64,000 bases of DNA from Streptomyces sp. NBC_01235 (GCF_035989285.1 NZ_CP108513.1:1674001-1738000), one strand, 5' to 3'; shown: positions 8,178 to 17,341, numbered from the stretch's first letter. Notes: generated by a model from the sequence alone, not told the origin. Numbers and translations: made by a program.

Positions 8178-8830
8178 ATGATCACCTTAGATGCTATCGG
8201 GACTTTCACCCTGATAGTGGGACTTCTCGCGCTCACTCCCGGCCCGGACACCGCACTCATCCTGCGCACCGCGGCACTCGGGCACCGCCGTCGTGCCTGG
8301 GGCGTGGTCCTCGGCATCCAGCGCGGCACGCCGGCTTGGGGCACGCTCGCCTCCCTCGGCGCGACCGCGCCGCTGACCACGTCTCACGTCGCATACCGGA
8401 CTCTTCGTTGGGTCGCAGCCGCGTACCTGGTGTGGATGGGCGGCAGGCTGTTGTGGGCCACTTGGAGCCACTCATCGAGCGAGAGCCCGCAGACGGCGGG
8501 GCCGAGACCAAGGCCAGGACAGGCGCCGGCGACACCCTGCTCGGCGGCTGGCGGCAAGGGATCGTGGCCAATCTCCTCAATCCGAGGATGGGCGCCTTCT
8601 GTGTTGCGGTTGTCCCGCACCTCATCACCGCTGGCGCCTCGCACCCCGGTGCGGGCGTGCTCCTGGCCGACGTGCATATCCCCCTGGCTGTCACCTGGGC
8701 TTGCGCGCTGATCGCCTTCGCACGCGCTCCGAGAGACCGACCGCATCGGTCCTCGGCCCGCCGCTACCTCGACCGCATCACCGGCATGGTCATTGGCGCT
8801 TTCGGCATCCGGCTCGCGCTCGGACAGTGA
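8178..8830 (+). pseudogene. LysE/RhtB-family exporter with one frameshift
   Basis: The first ~95 codons from ATG 8178 encode a normal LysE-family start (DAIGTFTLIVGLLALTPGPD), with helices continuing to GGRLLWATW near 8460. From about 8470 the family sequence continues in another frame: GGWRQGIVANLLNPRMGAFC and TGMVIGAFGIRLALGQ, ending at 8830. The combined length (~217 codons) equals an intact family member, so a single one-base deletion (or two-base insertion) around 8460-8500 separates the halves. LysE-type proteins export amino acids. If the frameshift is a sequencing error, this is an intact gene. Confidence 0.8.
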
Positions 8831-8913
8831 GGCGCCAGTCGACGCAGCCGCAAGGCCGCAGACAGCCGCCGAACGCGCGATCCGCGCATCATCCAAATCG
8901 AAAGGACATCTGT

Positions 8914-9588
8914 ATGCGCTCGCTCCCCACCAGCACCGAGGCCGTGGTCTTCGACTGCGACGGCCTGCTGGTCGACACCGAAGCCTGCTGGACCGTTGCG
9001 GAATCGGCCATCTTCGCGGCACACGGTCATCTCTTCGGTCCCGAACAGAAGGCGCTGGTCATCGGCCGCACCGTGGAGGCCGCTGGAGAGGCCATGGCCC
9101 AGTACTTCGGGCGCCCCCGCACCGGTGCCGAACTCGCCGCCGAACTCCTCGAAAGAGTCCGCACGGAGCTTTCCCGAGGCGCCGCAGCCCTCCCCGGGGC
9201 GGCGGAACTGGTGCGCGCCTGCCGAGCGGCCGTACCCATCGCCGTAGCCAGCAACAGTCCCCGGGAACTGCTGGACGCGGCACTGCGTTCGGCCGGTCTC
9301 GCCGACTACTTCACCTACTCGTTCGCCGCCGACGAAGTGCGCTCCCCCAAGCCCGCACCAGAGCTCTACCTCACGGCATGCGAGGCGCTCGGCACGACTC
9401 CCAAACGCTCCGTCGCCTTCGAGGACTCGGCCACGGGCGTCGCCTCGGCGCGTGCTGCCGGGCTCCACGTCGCAGTGGTGCCGTCACTTCCCGGAGCCGA
9501 CCTGGACCACGACTGGCTGGGGACCAGCCTGGCCGAACCCGAATTGCTGGACTGGGCCGGAGAACTGCGAGACAGCACGCTCCGCTGA
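8914..9588 (+). CDS. HAD-superfamily phosphatase (phosphoglycolate/beta-phosphoglucomutase-like)
   Basis: 224-residue soluble enzyme from ATG 8914, with an AAAGGA site upstream. HAD motif I is VVFDCDGLLVDTE (nucleophile Asp14, acid/base Asp16), followed by a helical cap (residues ~25-90). Motif II is the Ser in VASNS, motif III is the Lys in SPKPAPELY, and motif IV is FEDSATG. This arrangement belongs to the subgroup with phosphoglycolate phosphatase, beta-phosphoglucomutase and sugar-phosphate phosphatases. The substrate cannot be read from sequence. It starts 83 bp after the lysE remnant and is convergent with the GntR gene downstream. Confidence 0.9.
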   Translation: MRSLPTSTEAVVFDCDGLLVDTEACWTVAESAIFAAHGHLFGPEQKALVIGRTVEAAGEAMAQYFGRPRTGAELAAELLERVRTELSRGAAALPGAAELVRACRAAVPIAVASNSPRELLDAALRSAGLADYFTYSFAADEVRSPKPAPELYLTACEALGTTPKRSVAFEDSATGVASARAAGLHVAVVPSLPGADLDHDWLGTSLAEPELLDWAGELRDSTLR

Positions 9589-9806
9589 TCCACTCATCTT
9601 CGCGCACCCGGGCAGGCCGCCTCGGCAGGTTGACGAACCCGCCCACGCCGCGCCGTTCCGGCGGGCCGACGCCAGGGGCACGCCCCACTCACACGACCCG
9701 TCGGACACCGCTTTGCACCCCTGAGCGTCAGCCCCGTCGGGAAACCAGGTGTGGGGGGCCAGACACCCGGGACCGCGGCCGAGGCGCGGCGGCCTGAACC
9801 AACCGA

Positions 9807-10562
9807 CTATCCGAACAGCCGCCGTTGAATTGCACGACGGTAGTCCTCAAGTGTCTTGTCCAGGTGCACGGCGGTCGCCTGGGCGGCGGCTTCGGGCCGA
9901 CCGTCCCGAATGGCCTCGTAGATGGCCGCATGCTCCTCGACCGCGGCCTCGGCGTGGTCACTCAGCACGTCATGGATACCGATCGCGCTGGACTGTCGCT
10001 GCAACCGGCGTGCGTCACGTACGGCCTCGACGAGGAAGGTGTTGTGCGAGGCCGCCGCGACCCCGGCGTGGAAGTCGTCGTCCGCCTGGTTGAACACCTC
10101 CACCTGCCCGTGGACGAAGCCGTGGCGGCACGTCTCCACGGCGACTTCGATGGCCCGCAGTTCGGCGGGCGTGGCCCGGGTCGCCGCCAGGCTGCCGGCG
10201 GCCATCTCCTGGACCCGGCGGAACTCGAACAGCGAGAAGATGTGATCGAGATCGGTGGGCCGGAAGAAGCCTCCCCAACGGCTCGCGGTCAACATACCCT
10301 CGTCGTCCGCGACGAAGAGGCCTCGCCCTTTGTGCGCCCGTACTCGTCCGAGCGCGGAAAGGATCTTCACGGCTTCGCGGACCACGGCCCTGCCGGTGCC
10401 CAGTCGGCCGGCCAAATCGGTCTCGGTGGGCAGTCGGTCACCAGGGGTCAGGCGTGACTCGGCGATGAACTCGAGGATCTGTTCCGCGACACGTTCGTAG
10501 CCGGGGCGGTACTCGCCGTTCCTCTCCGCCCCTGCAGTCATCGCCCCCTCTGTGTCACTCAT
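9807..10562 (-). CDS. GntR-family (FadR/FCD) transcriptional regulator
   Basis: 251-residue regulator. Residues ~20-90 are the winged helix-turn-helix (LPTETDLAGRLGTGRAVVRE, then AHKGRGLFVADDE), and residues ~105-235 are the FCD domain (EFRRVQEMAAG, ADDDFHAGVAAASHNTFLVE). It is more distant from the two other GntR proteins in the window, with an extended N terminus. It is divergent from a truncated sugar ABC binding-protein gene (10894), so it probably once controlled a carbohydrate uptake operon that is now mostly lost. No clear operator was identified upstream. Confidence 0.9.
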   Translation of the reverse strand: MSDTEGAMTAGAERNGEYRPGYERVAEQILEFIAESRLTPGDRLPTETDLAGRLGTGRAVVREAVKILSALGRVRAHKGRGLFVADDEGMLTASRWGGFFRPTDLDHIFSLFEFRRVQEMAAGSLAATRATPAELRAIEVAVETCRHGFVHGQVEVFNQADDDFHAGVAAASHNTFLVEAVRDARRLQRQSSAIGIHDVLSDHAEAAVEEHAAIYEAIRDGRPEAAAQATAVHLDKTLEDYRRAIQRRLFG

Positions 10563-10893
10563 CTACCGGCCTCCATTGCTGATGTGGCTGAAGCACACCT
10601 GATCCGCTTCGCAGTCACTCGACATGTTACAGACCTCCGCCCCATGGATGAGCCGTACTCATTTCAGGAAGACATCCAGGGAATCTCATCGTCCATCCCT
10701 GCCCAGGTACTCATTAATCTGGCATAACACCGGAAAACCACCATCAAGGCTACGCGACTCTGGAAAATTGCGCCTGCACATCCCCTTGATCAGGCTCACG
10801 ATAGGGCGCCTGATTTCTTCCGCAAGTCGACGTCCCCTCGTCCGCCGATCTCCGCCGCTCTACTCAGGGCGCCACGACGTAGTGGAGTTACTC
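10563..10893. other. Intergenic control region of a lost transporter operon
   Basis: There is no credible gene in this 331-bp stretch between the divergent GntR gene and the truncated binding-protein gene. It is less GC-rich than its surroundings around 10620-10760 (for example CATTAATCTGGCATAACACC), as expected for promoter DNA. I found no palindrome good enough to call an operator. Confidence 0.5.
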
Positions 10894-11133
10894 ATGGCCA
10901 CAAGGAAGCCGTTCACCGATCGCGGGAGGCCGTTGCCCAGGAGGCGGTCGGCGCGGCTGGCAGTCCGTGTGGCGACCGGCATCCTGACCGCCGTATCAGC
11001 CTGTGGCGGCAGCGGAACCGGCACGACCACGAAAGACGGTTTCGCCCAAGCACCGCAGAAGGACGGCGCGTTCACGGTGTGGGTGGACTCGACCCGGCTG
11101 GCCGCCGCGAAGCTGTACCAGAAGCAGCAATGA
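10894..11133 (+). pseudogene. Truncated N-terminus of a sugar ABC transporter binding lipoprotein
   Basis: ATG 10894 has GGAG six bases upstream. The product has a basic start, a hydrophobic stretch and a lipobox-like end (GILTAVSAC then GGSGTGTTT). It continues GAFTVWVDSTRLAAAKLYQK, the first strand and helix of an extracellular family 1 sugar-binding protein. Similarity then stops abruptly and a TGA follows at 11131-11133. About 80 of ~430 residues remain. Immediately downstream, in a different frame, lies the middle of an unrelated glycosidase, so a deletion or recombination joined two gene fragments near 11130. Confidence 0.75.
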
Positions 11134-12204
11134 ACCAGCTGTGCGACTCGGCAGCCACCTACCACCTCTCCAACGACCCTGGCACGGTGATCAACAACAA
11201 CTACATCCACGACATGGTCCGCACGCCCACCGCGTGTTCCTCGGCCGTGGCCGGCGTCCATCTCGACGAGGTTTCGAGCAACATGTCGGTCGCCGACAAC
11301 GTCCTGACGCGCGCGGACAACTTCATCAACCGGAACGCCAACGGCCCCAACGTCACCCTCTCCAACAACACGACCACCAGCACCGCGGTGCTGCAGGCCT
11401 CCGGCCTGCAGCCGGCCTACCAGGGCCTGCTGGCGAAGACGAATCTCACCTACGGCAGGACGGCCACCGCCTCTTCCGTCTACGCGACGCAGTGGGTCGC
11501 GGGCAAGGCCAACGACAACGATCCGGCGAGTGGCTGGTCGCCCGCCGGGACCGACACCTCGGCGTGGTGGCAGGTCGACCTCGGCAGCCCATCCGCGCTG
11601 AGCCAGTTCTCGCTGACCACCCGACAGGACATCGACCAGCCCGAAACCCGCGCCGACTTCGAGGTACGCGGCTCCAACGACCCGTCCTTCGCCGACTACA
11701 CGGTCCTCGGGCGCCAGGGCGCCTCGGTCCTCCCGTACACCACGACGCTGACCGGCAAGATCGACGCACGGCAGAAGTTCCGCTACGTACGGGTCGCCAA
11801 GACCGACGGCGGCTACTTCTGCATCGGCGACTTCAGCGTCCAGCAGGCCGGCGTCTCGCTGAAGGACCCGGCCACCACGTCCTTCAACCCCTCGACGTAC
11901 TACACCATCAAGAACGTCAACAGCGGACTGCTGGCCGACGTCCACCAGGCTGCGACCACGGACAACGCCAACGTGACCCAGTGGCAGACCAACTCGGGCA
12001 CCAACCAGCAGTGGAACATCGTGCGGGTCAGCGGCCACCTCTACAAGATCGTCAACCGCAACAGCGGCAAGGTCCTGGAACTCCGCAACGGCTCCCACAC
12101 CAAGGGCGCGGCGCTCGACCAGTGGACCTACAACGGCGGCAACAACCAGCTCTGGTACTTCGAGTCGTCCGGCAGCGGATACGTCATCCGCAACTTCGTG
12201 ACCG
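11134..12204 (+). pseudogene. Headless fragment of a secreted glycosidase: beta-helix end + F5/8 discoidin + ricin domain
   Basis: The frame encodes right-handed beta-helix turns (NDPGTVINNNYIHDM, NMSVADNVLTRADNFINRN), then a discoidin/F5-8C module (about 11450-11860: NDNDPASGWSPAGTDTSAWW, FRYVRVAKTDGGYF), then ricin-type repeats with QQW (11900-12190: NSGLLADVHQAATTDNANV, NNQLWYF). The signal peptide and the front of the beta-helix are missing, and the last ricin repeat stops at NFVTG near 12204. An ATG at 11130 could still start translation, but the product would be incomplete and not exported. The domain set resembles plant-glycan hydrolases; the specific activity is unknown. Confidence 0.7.
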
Positions 12205-12206
12205 GG

Positions 12207-12370
12207 CCGGCTTCCCCGCGGTCCGAGGCGGGCGCGCTCTTCCGCAGACCCGTGCCCTCGACGTCCAGGTCGGGCAGCAGTCGGTCCAGCCAGGCCGACA
12301 ACCGCCAGGCGTGCCGTTCAGCAAGTACGAGGACTGCGGGGACCTGGGTGATCGCTGCCGGGAGGGCGCT
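12207..12370 (-). pseudogene. C-terminal scrap of an MMPL/RND-type membrane transporter
   Basis: On the minus strand the frame reads ITQVPAVLVLAERHAWRLSA then WLDRLLPDLDVEGTGLRK. MMPL-family transporters of actinobacteria end with a VPA-ALLG-R-W-LPxWLDRxLPxxDVEG sequence of this kind after the last membrane helix. Only about 50 residues are left. The fragment abuts the truncated ricin domain on the opposite strand at about 12205, so this is another recombination junction. Confidence 0.5.
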
Positions 12371-12399
12371 GAGCGTGGCGCCGCACGTCTTGGCGGCCG

Positions 12400-12488
12400 A
12401 TACCGCCGGGCAGGGCGACGGCCTCTGTCGTGAGGGCCGCGGCGGCCAGGAACTGTCTGCGGTCGAGCGGCGGGCCGGACGAGCGCAT
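12400..12488 (-). pseudogene. Isolated Tat-type signal peptide fragment
   Basis: From ATG 12488 on the minus strand (TGGAG nine bases upstream) the sequence reads MRSSGPPLDRRQFLAAAALT then TEAVALPGG. This is a twin-arginine signal peptide of an exported protein. After about 30 residues the frame loses any protein character and runs into the MMPL scrap. I take it as the 5' end of a deleted exported enzyme. Confidence 0.4.
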
Positions 12489-12552
12489 GACGCCGGCTCC
12501 ATTGTCTGTCGAGGCGAGAACACACTGGGGTGTGGAGAGCGGCCGAGGGCCA

Positions 12553-12581
12553 GGGGGCCGCGCCGCAGTGACACGGCCCCC
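12553..12581 (-). terminator. Hairpin after the first fucosidase gene
   Basis: GGGGGCCG (12553-12560) pairs with CGGCCCCC (12574-12581) across a 13-base loop, beginning 16 bp past the fucosidase stop on the minus strand. There is no T run, as is common in streptomycetes. Confidence 0.5.
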
Positions 12582-12596
12582 CTCGCCGGAACGCCG

Positions 12597-14936
12597 TCAC
12601 ATGGCGATGAGCTGCCAGTCCTGGTTCGAACCGTCGGTGGCGGGCCACTGGATGACCTTGACACCGTCCAAGGTGGAGGCGTCCTTGACGTCGGCGCACC
12701 ATCCGTTGCGAACGTTGACCAGCCGGTAGTAGCCGGTGGTCTGGGAGGGGACCAGCTTCCACCACTGGTTGTCGCCGTCGTCGTCGGTCGACTGGTCGAG
12801 GGGCGCGCCCTTGGTGGAATTGTCCGGGCTCTCCAGGACCTTGCCACTGCGGACGTTGACCAGCCGGTAGGAGCCGTCGGCGTTCGGCAGCAGTTTCCAC
12901 TGCTGGTTCGTGCCGCCGGTCCAGGGCCACTGGATGATGGAGGCGCCGTCGGCGGGCGAGGCGTCGCTGACGTCCAACACCTTGCCGCTCTTGCGGTTCA
13001 CCAGCCGGTAGGCGCCCAGATCCGCGGTGAAGGGCCGGTCGTAGACCTCCAGGCTGCGGATGGACGCCCATACTGTGGCAGGGAGCCCGGTGACCGTCAC
13101 CCTTACGTAGCGGGCCTGCGCGCGGAAGGCGGAGACCTGCACCTGGCTGGTGCTGGTGGTGGCGGTGCGGTCGGCGAGGGTGGTCCAGGTGCTGTTGTCG
13201 GTGGAGCCCTCGATCCGGTAGCGGTAGTTCGTTGCGTCCAGCTCCCAGGCGATACGGGTGCCGGTGAGGGACTTGGTGGTGCCCAGGTCCACCTTCAGCC
13301 AGTGTCCGGTGTTGCCGTTGCTCGCGCACCAGCGAGTCGCGGTGGATCCGTCCACGGCCTTCGCCGCGACGTTGCCCTTGGAGGTCTCCTCGCTGCCGGC
13401 GGTGGCCGTCCTGCGGGCGGCGATGTCGGCGGGCTGCACCGAGCGGTCCAACGTCACGCCGACGACGCTGTCCTCGGGGATGCGGGTGCGGTTGATGCCG
13501 GTGATCGTCACCTCGCCGTTCGCGTTGACGGTGTACGGCAGGTCGGCGCCCGACGCGACGTCGAAGACGCGGGTCACCTTCGCGTCCGCGATCGAGGGTG
13601 TGGTGAAGCTGGTGCCGCTGTAGCCCGGCAGCAGGTGGACGTAGAAGGTGCTGCCCTTGTACGTGTAGCCGTACTTGCCGTCGAGGGGCTGCCAGGGCCC
13701 GCCCTGCGTGCCGTAGACGGCCTCGCCGCACGTGGTCATGAAGGAACCGATCCTGCGCACGAGGTCGGCCTGGGCGGTGGGGACCACACCGGTACGGTCC
13801 GGTCCGACGTTGACCAGGCAGGTCATGTTCCGCACCCAGGCGTTGACCAGGATGTTCATGGCCGTGCCGAAGCCCATCACGCTCGTGCCGGCCTTGTAGC
13901 CCCAGGCACCGCCGATGGTGAAGCACTTCTCCGCGACGCGTCCGGTGCGGATCGCGCCGGAGGGTACGGAGGGGCCCTCCTCACTGGTGAAGTCGCCGAT
14001 CCAGCCCGAACGCAGGGTGGTGACGATGTCTGGCTGGTGCTTGCGCACCAGCCCGGTCAGGCCCAGCGGCCGGCCCGTTGCGGGGTCGGTCTCGCTGTAG
14101 GCCGCGTCCACCGGCCACTCGTTCGCCGGGTCGCGGAACTGGCCGGGCTCCCAGAAGAAGGCAGCGGACGCGTCGGAGCCCTGCTGGCCGAGCCAGCCGC
14201 CGTCCCACCACAGGTCGTCGATCTTGCCGTACTGGGTGACCAGTTCCTTGACCTGCTGGTACACCTCGTTCTTCATGATCCGCGCGTTCTCCTTGTGCGC
14301 GGGATCGGTGGTGTAACCCCAGGCGTTGGGCAGGCAGTTGGTTCCACGGACGTCGTAGTAGCCCGGGTAGCGCCAGCTCAGCGGGGAAAAGTACAGGCCC
14401 ACCTTGAGGCCCGCGTCGCGTACGGCGGTGACGTACTGGCTGATGAAGTCCCGCTGGAGCGGGGCCTGTCCGGAGTGCCAGGCGTTGGGGTGGGTGGACG
14501 GCCAAAGGGCGAAGCCGTCGTGGTGGCGGGCCGTGAGCACCGTGTACTTGGCGCCCATGTCCTTGGCCAACTGGGCCCAGTCGGCCGGGTTGTAGGCGTC
14601 GGCGGTGAACTGCTCGCCAGTGGCGTCGGTGACGTACTTGCGGTAGTTCTCCGGGGTGATGGCGGCGTTCTCCATGTACCACTCGCCCTTGGCCGGGCCG
14701 GAGTAGGGACCCCAGTGGATGAACAGGCCGAGCTTGGCGTCCGGCAGCCACTGGATCTTGTCGTCGGGCTGCTGTTCGACGCCCATGTCGAGCTTGGGGA
14801 TCCGCAGTGGGGGGAGCGGGAGCGGCTGGGGGGAGGCGGCGTGAGCGGGGATCGCCAGTGTGGGGGTGATGGCTGCGGCGGCCGTCATGGCCGCCATGCC
14901 GACAAGCACTCTTCGGCGAGTGATCGGCTGTGACAA
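12597..14936 (-). CDS. Secreted GH29 alpha-L-fucosidase with F5/8 discoidin and ricin (CBM13) domains
   Basis: 779-residue exported enzyme that releases terminal L-fucose from glycans. I chose TTG 14936 because AGGAG lies six bases upstream; ATG 14969 would place the ribosome site inside the gene. The twin-arginine signal (TRRRVLVGMAAM) ends near AHAAS. The GH29 barrel spans residues ~45-480 (KLGLFIHWGPYSG, TARHHDGFALWPS, GKIDDLWWDGGW with the probable nucleophile Asp, LVNVGPDRTG). A discoidin domain follows (~495-640), then three ricin repeats (IIQWPWTGGTNQQW, DGDNQWWKL, VIQWPATDGSNQDW). It is divergent from the GH43 gene at 15294, with a copy of the shared 15-mer operator 134 bp upstream. 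Confidence 0.93.
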   Translation of the reverse strand: MSQPITRRRVLVGMAAMTAAAAITPTLAIPAHAASPQPLPLPPLRIPKLDMGVEQQPDDKIQWLPDAKLGLFIHWGPYSGPAKGEWYMENAAITPENYRKYVTDATGEQFTADAYNPADWAQLAKDMGAKYTVLTARHHDGFALWPSTHPNAWHSGQAPLQRDFISQYVTAVRDAGLKVGLYFSPLSWRYPGYYDVRGTNCLPNAWGYTTDPAHKENARIMKNEVYQQVKELVTQYGKIDDLWWDGGWLGQQGSDASAAFFWEPGQFRDPANEWPVDAAYSETDPATGRPLGLTGLVRKHQPDIVTTLRSGWIGDFTSEEGPSVPSGAIRTGRVAEKCFTIGGAWGYKAGTSVMGFGTAMNILVNAWVRNMTCLVNVGPDRTGVVPTAQADLVRRIGSFMTTCGEAVYGTQGGPWQPLDGKYGYTYKGSTFYVHLLPGYSGTSFTTPSIADAKVTRVFDVASGADLPYTVNANGEVTITGINRTRIPEDSVVGVTLDRSVQPADIAARRTATAGSEETSKGNVAAKAVDGSTATRWCASNGNTGHWLKVDLGTTKSLTGTRIAWELDATNYRYRIEGSTDNSTWTTLADRTATTSTSQVQVSAFRAQARYVRVTVTGLPATVWASIRSLEVYDRPFTADLGAYRLVNRKSGKVLDVSDASPADGASIIQWPWTGGTNQQWKLLPNADGSYRLVNVRSGKVLESPDNSTKGAPLDQSTDDDGDNQWWKLVPSQTTGYYRLVNVRNGWCADVKDASTLDGVKVIQWPATDGSNQDWQLIAM

Positions 14937-15069
14937 GGTCTTCTCCTGACTGTCCGCAAGACAGCACACGGGTGCTGCGGCTCAGCGTCGGGGCCGAACA
15001 GATCGGATGGGTCGTCACAGGACGGCGAGACACAGGGGAGCCGCACGAAGGCGTGTGGCTTCACCGAGG

Positions 15070-15084
15070 TGACATCCGATGTAT
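15070..15084. promoter_or_regulatory. Fucose-regulon operator copy 1 (TGACATCCGATGTAT)
   Basis: Matches the palindromic consensus ATACATCSGATGTAT at 13 of 15 positions. Lies 134 bp upstream of the minus-strand fucosidase start at 14936. The architecture (two 7-base half-sites around a central G/C) suits a dimeric FadR-type GntR regulator. Confidence 0.7.
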
Positions 15085-15175
15085 TAATCAGCAACAACCA
15101 CGCTGTGTCTAGGGGGCCGTCGAAAACTCACGCAAGTCGGAGGACGTCGGATCGACCAGGGGGCGTGAACGCCAA

Positions 15176-15190
15176 AAACATCGGATGTCT
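15176..15190. promoter_or_regulatory. Fucose-regulon operator copy 2 (AAACATCGGATGTCT)
   Basis: 13 of 15 match to the consensus. Lies about 104-118 bp upstream of the GH43 start at 15294. Confidence 0.65.
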
Positions 15191-15293
15191 GATCGGCATC
15201 AGGGCGTTGACGAAGCCTCACTTCCCCTCTACCGTCCTCAAACGGAGTCGCACACAACCAAACAAATCACAAGCCTCATTGAGGTGAACCCAG

Positions 15294-16733
15294 ATGCTCC
15301 GACGCGCCCTCACCTGTGTGTTGGCCGCCTTCCTGAGCGTGACCGCGCTTCTTGTCACCGGCTCCCCCGCCCAGGCGGCCACGGTCACCATCACCAACGC
15401 CACCCAGTTCACCGACACCACCGGCGCCGTCGTCCACGCCCATGGCGGCGGGGTGATCAAAGTCGGCTCGTACTACTACTGGTTCGGCGAGAACCGCAAC
15501 GCCGACAACACCTTCAGAGCCGTCTCCGCCTACCGTTCATCGGACCTGAAGACCTGGGAGTTCAGACACGACGTCCTCACCCAGGCCGGCGACCCGGAGC
15601 TGGCGGGAGCCAACATCGAGCGGCCCAAGGTCATCTACAACTCCACCACCGGCAAGTTCGTGATGTGGATGCACAAGGAGAACGGCACCGACTACACCCA
15701 GGCCCGCGCGGCCGTCGCCGTCTCCGCCACGGTCGACGGCGACTACACCTGGAAGGGCAGCTTCCGGCCCCCGACCGGCACCACGTCCCGCGACATGGCC
15801 CTGTTCAAGGACGACGACGGCACCGGCTACCAGATCACCTCCGCCGCCGGCAACGCCGACCTGCAGATCTGGAGACTCACCGCCGACTACACGGCCTACG
15901 AGAGTCTGACCGCAAACCCCTGGGCCGGTACCTTCCGTGAGGCTCCGGCGCTGTTCAAACGCGACGGCGTCTACTTCATGCTGACCTCCGGCAACAGCGG
16001 CTGGAAGCCCAACCAGCAGAAGTTCGCCACCGCCGGCAGCATCGCCGGCCCGTGGACGGCCATGACCGACATCGGTGACGACACCGGCTACGGTTCCCAG
16101 ACCACGTTCGTGCTGCCCGTGCAGGGAAGCTCGGGCACCTCCTATCTCTACCTGGGCGACCGCTGGGGCAACTCCACGGGCGGCACGGTCAACGACTCGC
16201 AGTACGTCTGGCTTGAGCTGACCTTCCCGACCCGGACCACCGTGAACCTGCCGTGGTACCCGCAGATCGCCGTCGACACCGAGGCCGGCACGGTCACCGG
16301 CGTGGGCGGCGGCCCGTACTACAACCTGGTGGCCCGGCACAGCGGCAAGTGCCTCGACGTCTCCGACAACTCCGCCGCCGACGGCGCGGTCGCTCTCCAG
16401 TACACCTGCATCGGCGGCCTCAACCAGCAGTGGCGGCTCAAGGACGCCGGCAACGGGTACGTCCAGATCCTCGCCCAGCACAGCGGCAAGTGCCTGGACG
16501 TCGCGAACGGCTCCCCCGCCGACGGCGCCTTCGTGAACCAGTACCGCTGCACCACCGGCACCAATCAGCAGTGGCAGTTCCAGGACCAGGGGGGCGGCTA
16601 CTACCGGCTCGTCGCCCGGCACAGCGGCAAGTGCCTCGACGTGGCGGACGCTTCCACCGTCAACGGCGCACGCCTCATCCAGTGGCCTTGCGGCACCGGC
16701 GCCAACCAGAGGTTCCAGCGGCGCGCGGCGTGA
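15294..16733 (+). CDS. Secreted GH43 glycosidase with ricin (CBM13) domain, exo-beta-1,3-galactanase-like
   Basis: 479-residue exported enzyme; ATG 15294 has GAGGTGA six bases upstream. The Sec signal peptide ends at SPAQA near residue 28. Residues ~30-330 are a five-bladed GH43 propeller (HAHGGGVIKVGSYYYWFGEN, NIERPKVIYNSTTGKFVMWM, FREAPALFKRDGVYFMLTS). Residues ~342-479 are three ricin repeats, each starting with HSGKCLDV. The start GAVVHAHGGG, with Glu/His where many GH43 enzymes have the base Asp, resembles subfamily 24 exo-beta-1,3-galactanases, which lack that Asp and often carry CBM13 in Streptomyces. Those enzymes strip arabinogalactan backbones. It shares a divergent control region with a fucosidase, so fucosylated arabinogalactan is a reasonable substrate. 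Confidence 0.85.
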   Translation: MLRRALTCVLAAFLSVTALLVTGSPAQAATVTITNATQFTDTTGAVVHAHGGGVIKVGSYYYWFGENRNADNTFRAVSAYRSSDLKTWEFRHDVLTQAGDPELAGANIERPKVIYNSTTGKFVMWMHKENGTDYTQARAAVAVSATVDGDYTWKGSFRPPTGTTSRDMALFKDDDGTGYQITSAAGNADLQIWRLTADYTAYESLTANPWAGTFREAPALFKRDGVYFMLTSGNSGWKPNQQKFATAGSIAGPWTAMTDIGDDTGYGSQTTFVLPVQGSSGTSYLYLGDRWGNSTGGTVNDSQYVWLELTFPTRTTVNLPWYPQIAVDTEAGTVTGVGGGPYYNLVARHSGKCLDVSDNSAADGAVALQYTCIGGLNQQWRLKDAGNGYVQILAQHSGKCLDVANGSPADGAFVNQYRCTTGTNQQWQFQDQGGGYYRLVARHSGKCLDVADASTVNGARLIQWPCGTGANQRFQRRAA

Positions 16734-16740
16734 CGACCTT

Positions 16741-16770
16741 CCGGGTGCGGACGACAAGGTCCGAACCCGG
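16741..16770 (+). terminator. Terminator of the ricin-type GH43 gene
   Basis: CCGGGTGCGGAC pairs with GTCCGAACCCGG, one mismatch, six-base loop, beginning 8 bp after the stop codon. Confidence 0.75.
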
Positions 16771-16929
16771 ACGAGAACAAGCAGGTGATCACGGCAAACG
16801 GACGGGACGAGCCGCGACATGGCGCGAGGCCCGCCACACGGACACGGTCGGCACGGCCGTGGTCGGTGCGCGACGCCGCCCGCCATGCAACTCGACAGCC
16901 CCTCGGTCCATCGGTGTCGCGGCCATGTC

Positions 16930-17045
16930 CTCATTGGCCGCCCGGACCATGTCCCCGGCCGGCCACGCAGCGGCGAGGAAGGCGTGGCTGGCGGTCACGA
17001 CGGTGACGTGGTGGTCGTCGGCCCGGCCAAAGCGGCCCGGGGAGG
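16930..17045 (-). mobile_element. Possible IS701/IS4-type transposase scrap
   Basis: The minus strand reads GRADDHHVTVVTASHAFLAA. It resembles the C-terminal region of IS701-type transposases, where WYRHVTL-M-AHAFLA occurs. Neither the preceding catalytic region nor inverted repeats are visible, so this is tentative. Confidence 0.3.
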
Positions 17046-17326
17046 TCAAGTCCCAGGCCGGGCCGGACGTTCGACGGCCTTGCCCGGGGACCGCTCGCGC
17101 AAGGCGGTGAAGCGGGGGCGCAACCTCCTTGAGCCGTGCCCCCTGGCGCTGGGTCCGGCATCTGCAGAACCCGGTCACCCTCTTCACTCGACCCTGTCGG
17201 ACTGAACACCTCCTATGTATAGGGTCACTTAGCCCTGGGCTCGAACGCGCCCGTCGGCTGCGATCTCGGAGTTGATCTGGCGAGTTCTGTCGAGACCCTG
17301 GACACACCACTGACTGATGCCCGTTA

Positions 17327-17341
17327 ATACATCCGATGTTA
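17327..17341. promoter_or_regulatory. Fucose-regulon operator copy 3 (ATACATCCGATGTTA)
   Basis: 13 of 15 match, with one perfect half-site (ATACATC). Lies 254 bp upstream of fucosidase 2 (ATG 17595), inside the intergenic region. Confidence 0.7.

Larger units (their letters stand above)
14937..15293. other. Divergent promoter region, fucosidase 1 / GH43
   Basis: 357 bp without a gene, carrying two copies of the 15-mer operator (15070-15084 and 15176-15190). One lies at the appropriate distance from each of the two divergent secreted hydrolase genes. Confidence 0.7.

Noticed and set aside
11130..14933. A single 1284-codon plus-strand open frame
   Set aside because: Only its first ~375 codons are protein-like (beta-helix, discoidin, ricin). 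The remainder is the opposite strand of the clearly real fucosidase gene and has no domain character.
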